Source: Leptofilum sp050292445
GTDB lineage: Bacteria > Chloroflexota > Anaerolineae > Promineifilales > Promineifilaceae
Assembly: GCA_050292445.1 (NCBI GenBank)
Contig: JBNKLQ010000309.1
Location: 1 to 6,678 of the forward strand
DNA: 6,678 nt
Direction of reading: 5' to 3'
Shown: piece by piece, positions 3,593-6,678 of the stretch
How positions within the stretch are numbered: position 1 is the stretch's first letter
Layout of the letters: each line of letters starts with the position of its first letter
The notes under the pieces: model-generated
Told to the model about the DNA's origin: nothing
Databases searched by the model: none
Seen by the model: only the letters and a program-made list of their open reading frames with translations
Translations under genes and position numbers: made by a program

Positions 3593-6500
3593 ATGTTCCG
3601 CAAATCCTTGCTTTGCCTGATGCTTTTGTTGGTATCGGTTCCCCTGTTTCTGGTAAAAAATGATGAGTCTCTTGTAACGGCCGCAACGGAAACGGCCGTC
3701 TGGCAAGCAACGTCCGGTCCTACCGGTGGCAGTGTTGCTTCTGTGGCCATCTCACCCAACTTTGCTCAAGACCAGATAGCGTATACGGCCGTACGCGGTC
3801 GTGGCGTGTATCGCTCTGAAGATGGCGGTTTTCACTGGCAGCCTGCCGGGCCAGACGGCTGGTACGTCAACGATCTGGTTCTGTCGCCTGACTTTGCTAA
3901 TGACCAGACGTTGTTCGTTACAAATGGGCTGGGAACCACAACTCCCACTGTGCAGCGAAGCACGGATGGTGGCCTTACCTGGCAATCTGCCACATTTGCC
4001 GATCTTGTGACCCCGACCCGCTCCCTGGCCCTTTCGCCTAACTTTGCCAACGACCAAACCCTATACCTCATCACGAATGGTTTTGCCCATGTGTCTACAG
4101 ATGGTGGCGTCAACTTTGCCGCAGCCACCGGTTGGTTTAGTACACACACAGTTGACGCAATGGCAATGGCCACGGATCAAGTTCTATTCGCCGCTGCGGC
4201 TGATGCTACTGAAGAAGGCATCTTCCGCTCGGAAAATGGTGGCACAAATTGGACCCTGATGCTTAGCGGTAGCTTTACGGCCGTTGCCACCTCCCCCGAT
4301 TACCCAACAGACAATCTTATCCTGGCGTTGGACATTGCCGGGCAACTTTATCGCTCCGATGACGGCGGCACCACCTGGGCCACGCCTGCCCTGACCGTGA
4401 GCAGCGGTGGCACGGACACCATCGCCTTTTCCCCTACGTTTGTCTTTGACGCAGATGACCAAACCGACAGCCGAATCATGGTGGCCAGCAGTTTTGACGG
4501 CGGGCCTTACCTTTCTGACGATGGCGGCCTCACCTGGACGGCTTCGGACTGGTACGATTCGGCTGATGCGAACAACAATGGCCTGATTGGCGGCGCTGTT
4601 TTTGACCTGGCGCTGGCACCTAACCAGGATTGGTCTGGGACGGTGTTGGCTGCTACCAGCGTGGGTGTGGCCCGCTCAGCCTCCGGTGGCGACAATTGGC
4701 GGCAGGCAAATGAAGGCTTACCCGACCTGACCGTGCGGGCACTGGCCTCTGCTCCGGACGAACCAAATACCCTTTTGGCCGGAACCGCCTATTTTGAAAA
4801 TCTCGTCTTCACTACCAGCAATCCCGGCGAATGGGACGGCAATCTGCAACTTTCTACCGACGGTGGCCGGACCTGGCGGGTGGTTTCAGAACAGCTGCAA
4901 CAGGTTACGGCCGTTGCCTTCTCGCCCAATTTTGCCAATGATGAAACGGCTTTCGCTGCTGCGGGTACCGTCGGCCAGCATGGTTTTTATGATGGCGGCG
5001 TCTACCGCTCCACCGATAGCGGCCAAAACTGGGAAGAACGCCTGGCCAACCTGGTCGTCACCGATTTAATTGTTTCACCCAACTTTGCCTTGGACCAAAC
5101 CGTGTGGGCAGCGGCCTGGACCACCAGCGGTAGCCTGGGCGTTTATCGTTCCACCAATGGCGGCGACACCTGGTCACCCCTTGCCCCCAGCGTTGCAGCC
5201 AGCGAGCTTGCGGTTTCACCAAACTTTGCCACTGATCAAACCTTACTGGCGGCCACATCAAGCGGCCTGCAAAAGTCCACGGACGGTGGATCCATATGGA
5301 ATCCCGTGGGACCGGCTGAATTGGTAACGGCCGTTGCCATTTCCCCTCTCTACGGTGCCAGCCAAACAATCCTCATGGCCACAGAAGATGCCCTGCATCG
5401 TTCCACCGATGGTGGCACCAGTTGGGAGACGCTAGACATTGGCCTGCCCGCCACGCAGGACGGCGAATCGCTGCGCTTGAACCGCGTCAACTTTGCTGTG
5501 GATGGCTCATTGCTGGCCACTGGTTACTACGGCGCTCTGGCCGACACTGCTTTTGTGCGGCGCAGCAGCGATGGTGGTGCCACCTGGGTGGCCATCGGCA
5601 CAGACCTTAATGGGCAGCGCATCCACGATTTACTGACGCAGCCAACCAACTCGTTTTTAGTGACTGCTTCCACGAATGTTGGATTGCAGCAGATCATCAT
5701 TGAACAGGGAACGGCCGTTGAACCAGGCGTTTGGAGCAGCAATGGTCCACGCGGAGGCCGCGCCACCACCCTGGCCGTCTCGCCCGATTTTGCCAGCGAT
5801 GGCATTGCGCTGGGTGGCGAGTGGATGGCCAATTTCCAGGGTGGGGCCATTGGCCTAGGCCCCCACAAATCCAGTGATTTTGGCCAGACGTGGCAGGCCA
5901 TGCCAAGCGATAGTGCTTACAGCGATCCCGTTCTCGACTACGCTTTTTCACCTGATTTTGCCAGCGATGACACCGTTTTTGCCGCCACCTGGGGGGACGT
6001 GCTCAAATCTACTGATGCGGGCGAAACGTGGCAGGCCACCAGCGCGATGAATGGGTCGGTGCCTGGTTTCTTTTACCGGGTGGCAGCCGCGCCAGATTAC
6101 GACAGCAGTGGCCTGGTGCTGGCCGGTACGGATTATTACAGCGAAAGCCTTTATGTCAGCCGGGATGGTGGCACTACCTGGGAAGCGTCACAGGCTGTGT
6201 CGGCGGCAGGAGGGATTGCCTTTTCCCCTAATTTTATAAATGACCAGACGGTCTTTGCCGCTGGGAGTGCCGGTGTGTCTAAATCGGAGAATACGGCCGT
6301 TTCCTGGACGCCTGTTCTATCAACTGTGGTGCGTTCATTAGCCATCTCGCCCAATTTTGCTACTGACCAGACCTTGTTTGCTGGGGAAGCCAATGTGCCG
6401 GATACGGCCGTTTTCTATCGCTCTGAAAATGGCGGCAGCAGCTGGATTAGCCGTACTATTGCCACCGATGTTAACTTCATCAATGCTCTGGCTGTTTCAC

Positions 6501-6678
6501 CTGCTTTTGCCAGCGACCAGATGTTGTTTGCCGGTACCGACGCCGGTCTGTTCTGGTCCGAAAACGGTGGTGACATCTGGACGCCGGTGGTTGGATATGA
6601 GAACCAAAACATCCTGTCGCTGGCCATTTCCCCTGGATGGCCTGGTCACGCTGTCTTATTAGTCGGGTTAGATGAAGG
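3593..6678 (+). CDS. Large secreted Asp-box (BNR/sortilin-like) repeat beta-propeller protein, 3' end missing
   Basis: The frame is open for 1028 codons to the window edge with no stop. The N-terminus MFRKSLLCLMLLLVSVPLFLV is a typical signal peptide, with cleavage likely near the Ala-Ala at about residue 30; the mature protein is exported. The rest is about 20 units of 30-60 residues with the pattern (V/L)A(I/F)SPNFAxDQTLFA...G(V/L)YRS(T/E)(D/N)GGxTW. Asp-box Ser positions include residues 75, 123, 168, 213, 255, 308, 421, 473, 520, 562, 604, 658, 760, 806, 856, 944 and 989. Asp-boxes (SxDxGxTW) lie on the turns of beta-propeller blades in sialidases, sortilin/VPS10 and many secreted binding proteins. 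Here they suggest two or more propellers, not a specific enzyme, and no sialidase active-site arginine triad can be assigned. Some units are degraded: SASGGDNW at 362, STDGGVNF at 168, and SENTAVSW at 898. The ATG is preferred for its signal peptide, although the ribosome binding site (GTGAG, about 3579-3583) is weak. Adhesion, or binding of sugars or proteins outside the cell, is a guess. Confidence 0.9.
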   Translation, partial: MFRKSLLCLMLLLVSVPLFLVKNDESLVTAATETAVWQATSGPTGGSVASVAISPNFAQDQIAYTAVRGRGVYRSEDGGFHWQPAGPDGWYVNDLVLSPDFANDQTLFVTNGLGTTTPTVQRSTDGGLTWQSATFADLVTPTRSLALSPNFANDQTLYLITNGFAHVSTDGGVNFAAATGWFSTHTVDAMAMATDQVLFAAAADATEEGIFRSENGGTNWTLMLSGSFTAVATSPDYPTDNLILALDIAGQLYRSDDGGTTWATPALTVSSGGTDTIAFSPTFVFDADDQTDSRIMVASSFDGGPYLSDDGGLTWTASDWYDSADANNNGLIGGAVFDLALAPNQDWSGTVLAATSVGVARSASGGDNWRQANEGLPDLTVRALASAPDEPNTLLAGTAYFENLVFTTSNPGEWDGNLQLSTDGGRTWRVVSEQLQQVTAVAFSPNFANDETAFAAAGTVGQHGFYDGGVYRSTDSGQNWEERLANLVVTDLIVSPNFALDQTVWAAAWTTSGSLGVYRSTNGGDTWSPLAPSVAASELAVSPNFATDQTLLAATSSGLQKSTDGGSIWNPVGPAELVTAVAISPLYGASQTILMATEDALHRSTDGGTSWETLDIGLPATQDGESLRLNRVNFAVDGSLLATGYYGALADTAFVRRSSDGGATWVAIGTDLNGQRIHDLLTQPTNSFLVTASTNVGLQQIIIEQGTAVEPGVWSSNGPRGGRATTLAVSPDFASDGIALGGEWMANFQGGAIGLGPHKSSDFGQTWQAMPSDSAYSDPVLDYAFSPDFASDDTVFAATWGDVLKSTDAGETWQATSAMNGSVPGFFYRVAAAPDYDSSGLVLAGTDYYSESLYVSRDGGTTWEASQAVSAAGGIAFSPNFINDQTVFAAGSAGVSKSENTAVSWTPVLSTVVRSLAISPNFATDQTLFAGEANVPDTAVFYRSENGGSSWISRTIATDVNFINALAVSPAFASDQMLFAGTDAGLFWSENGGDIWTPVVGYENQNILSLAISPGWPGHAVLLVGLDE
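3752..6678 (+). repeat. Array of about 20 diverged protein-level Asp-box repeats
   Basis: The blade-start motif SPNFA or a variant has its Ser at residues 54, 98, 148, 234, 280, 444, 495, 542, 584, 730, 786, 878, 919, 969 and 1013. The spacing is usually 40-60 residues, with gaps where the motif has decayed (LAPNQDW near 344, AAPDYDS near 833, VNFAVDG near 637). DNA identity between units is low outside short cores such as the SPNFA codons, so the array is old and probably not undergoing recent slippage. The segment at about residues 680-720 lacks an Asp-box and may be a linker between propellers. Confidence 0.85.

Larger units (their letters stand above)
71..6411. repeat. Iterated palindrome ACGGCCGT, 15 exact copies across the window
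   Basis: Exact copies start at 71, 422, 1148, 1954, 2865, 3248, 3500, 3692, 3785, 4277, 4907, 5327, 5711, 6293 and 6404. A random 6.7-kb sequence would hold about 0.1. Seven extend to perfect palindromes of 10 or more bases, for example CAACGGCCGTTG at 69-80 and AAACGGCCGTTT at 2863-2874. All but one copy (1954) have A or T immediately 5' of the octamer. Copies lie in all four genes and in two intergenic regions. Of the 13 genic copies, 12 are read ACG-GCC-GTN (Thr-Ala-Val) whichever strand the gene is on. Only five other CGGCCG sites were seen (1088, 1749, 1809, 1863, 3678). This is like HIP1 of cyanobacteria in pattern, with a different sequence. Confidence 0.92.

Noticed and set aside
3832..4173. 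Antisense and shifted ORFs within the repeat-protein gene (several, 60-124 codons)
   Set aside because: They are shadows of the repeated SPNFA and DGG codons in the long plus-strand frame, and none has a ribosome binding site or recognisable domain.
3752..6678. CRISPR-like or recently expanded DNA tandem repeat in the large gene
   Set aside because: The repetition is at protein level. Units vary in length and differ at most third positions, with no constant repeat-spacer pattern.

Overview
The window most likely comes from a free-living bacterium of moderate GC content, probably a member of the Chloroflexota (Anaerolineae-like). That placement is an inference. It rests on the style of the secreted Asp-box repeat protein (units of the form SPNFAxDQTLFA...GVYRSTDGGxTW), a short-Q-loop cytochrome bd, and a strongly iterated palindrome (ACGGCCGT). 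No rRNA or marker gene is present to settle it.

Layout. Positions 1-2439 hold a cytochrome bd oxidase pair on the minus strand: cydA (complete, 2439 down to 1018) followed by cydB (783 down to the left edge, 3' end missing). The two genes are separated by an unusually long 234-base gap packed with four consecutive perfect inverted repeats. The last one abuts the cydB ribosome binding site and, with a small rearrangement, could hide it. Positions 2440-2902 are an AT-rich divergent intergenic region with a candidate cydA promoter and two operator-like palindromes. Positions 2903-3346 (plus strand) encode a small two-helix membrane protein of unknown function. It is followed by a long imperfect hairpin built from CACAGAG/CTCTGTG blocks. 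A candidate extended -10 promoter, preceded by an 11-bp-period direct repeat, leads into a large plus-strand gene. That gene starts at 3593, stays open to the right edge (1028 codons visible), and encodes a secreted protein with about 20 Asp-box (BNR/sortilin-like) beta-propeller repeats.

How the parts relate. CydA and CydB form the quinol oxidase that reduces O2 to water, so this arm is respiration at low oxygen or under stress. The plus-strand genes show no evident functional link to it.

The most striking signal cuts across all genes. The octamer ACGGCCGT occurs 15 times in 6.7 kb, against about 0.1 expected in random sequence. Twelve of the 13 genic copies sit in the same reading phase (ACG-GCC-GTN, Thr-Ala-Val). 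One copy even replaces the conserved Gly-Gly of an Asp-box. This resembles the HIP1 palindrome of cyanobacteria and suggests selection, or a copying process, acting on the DNA word itself.
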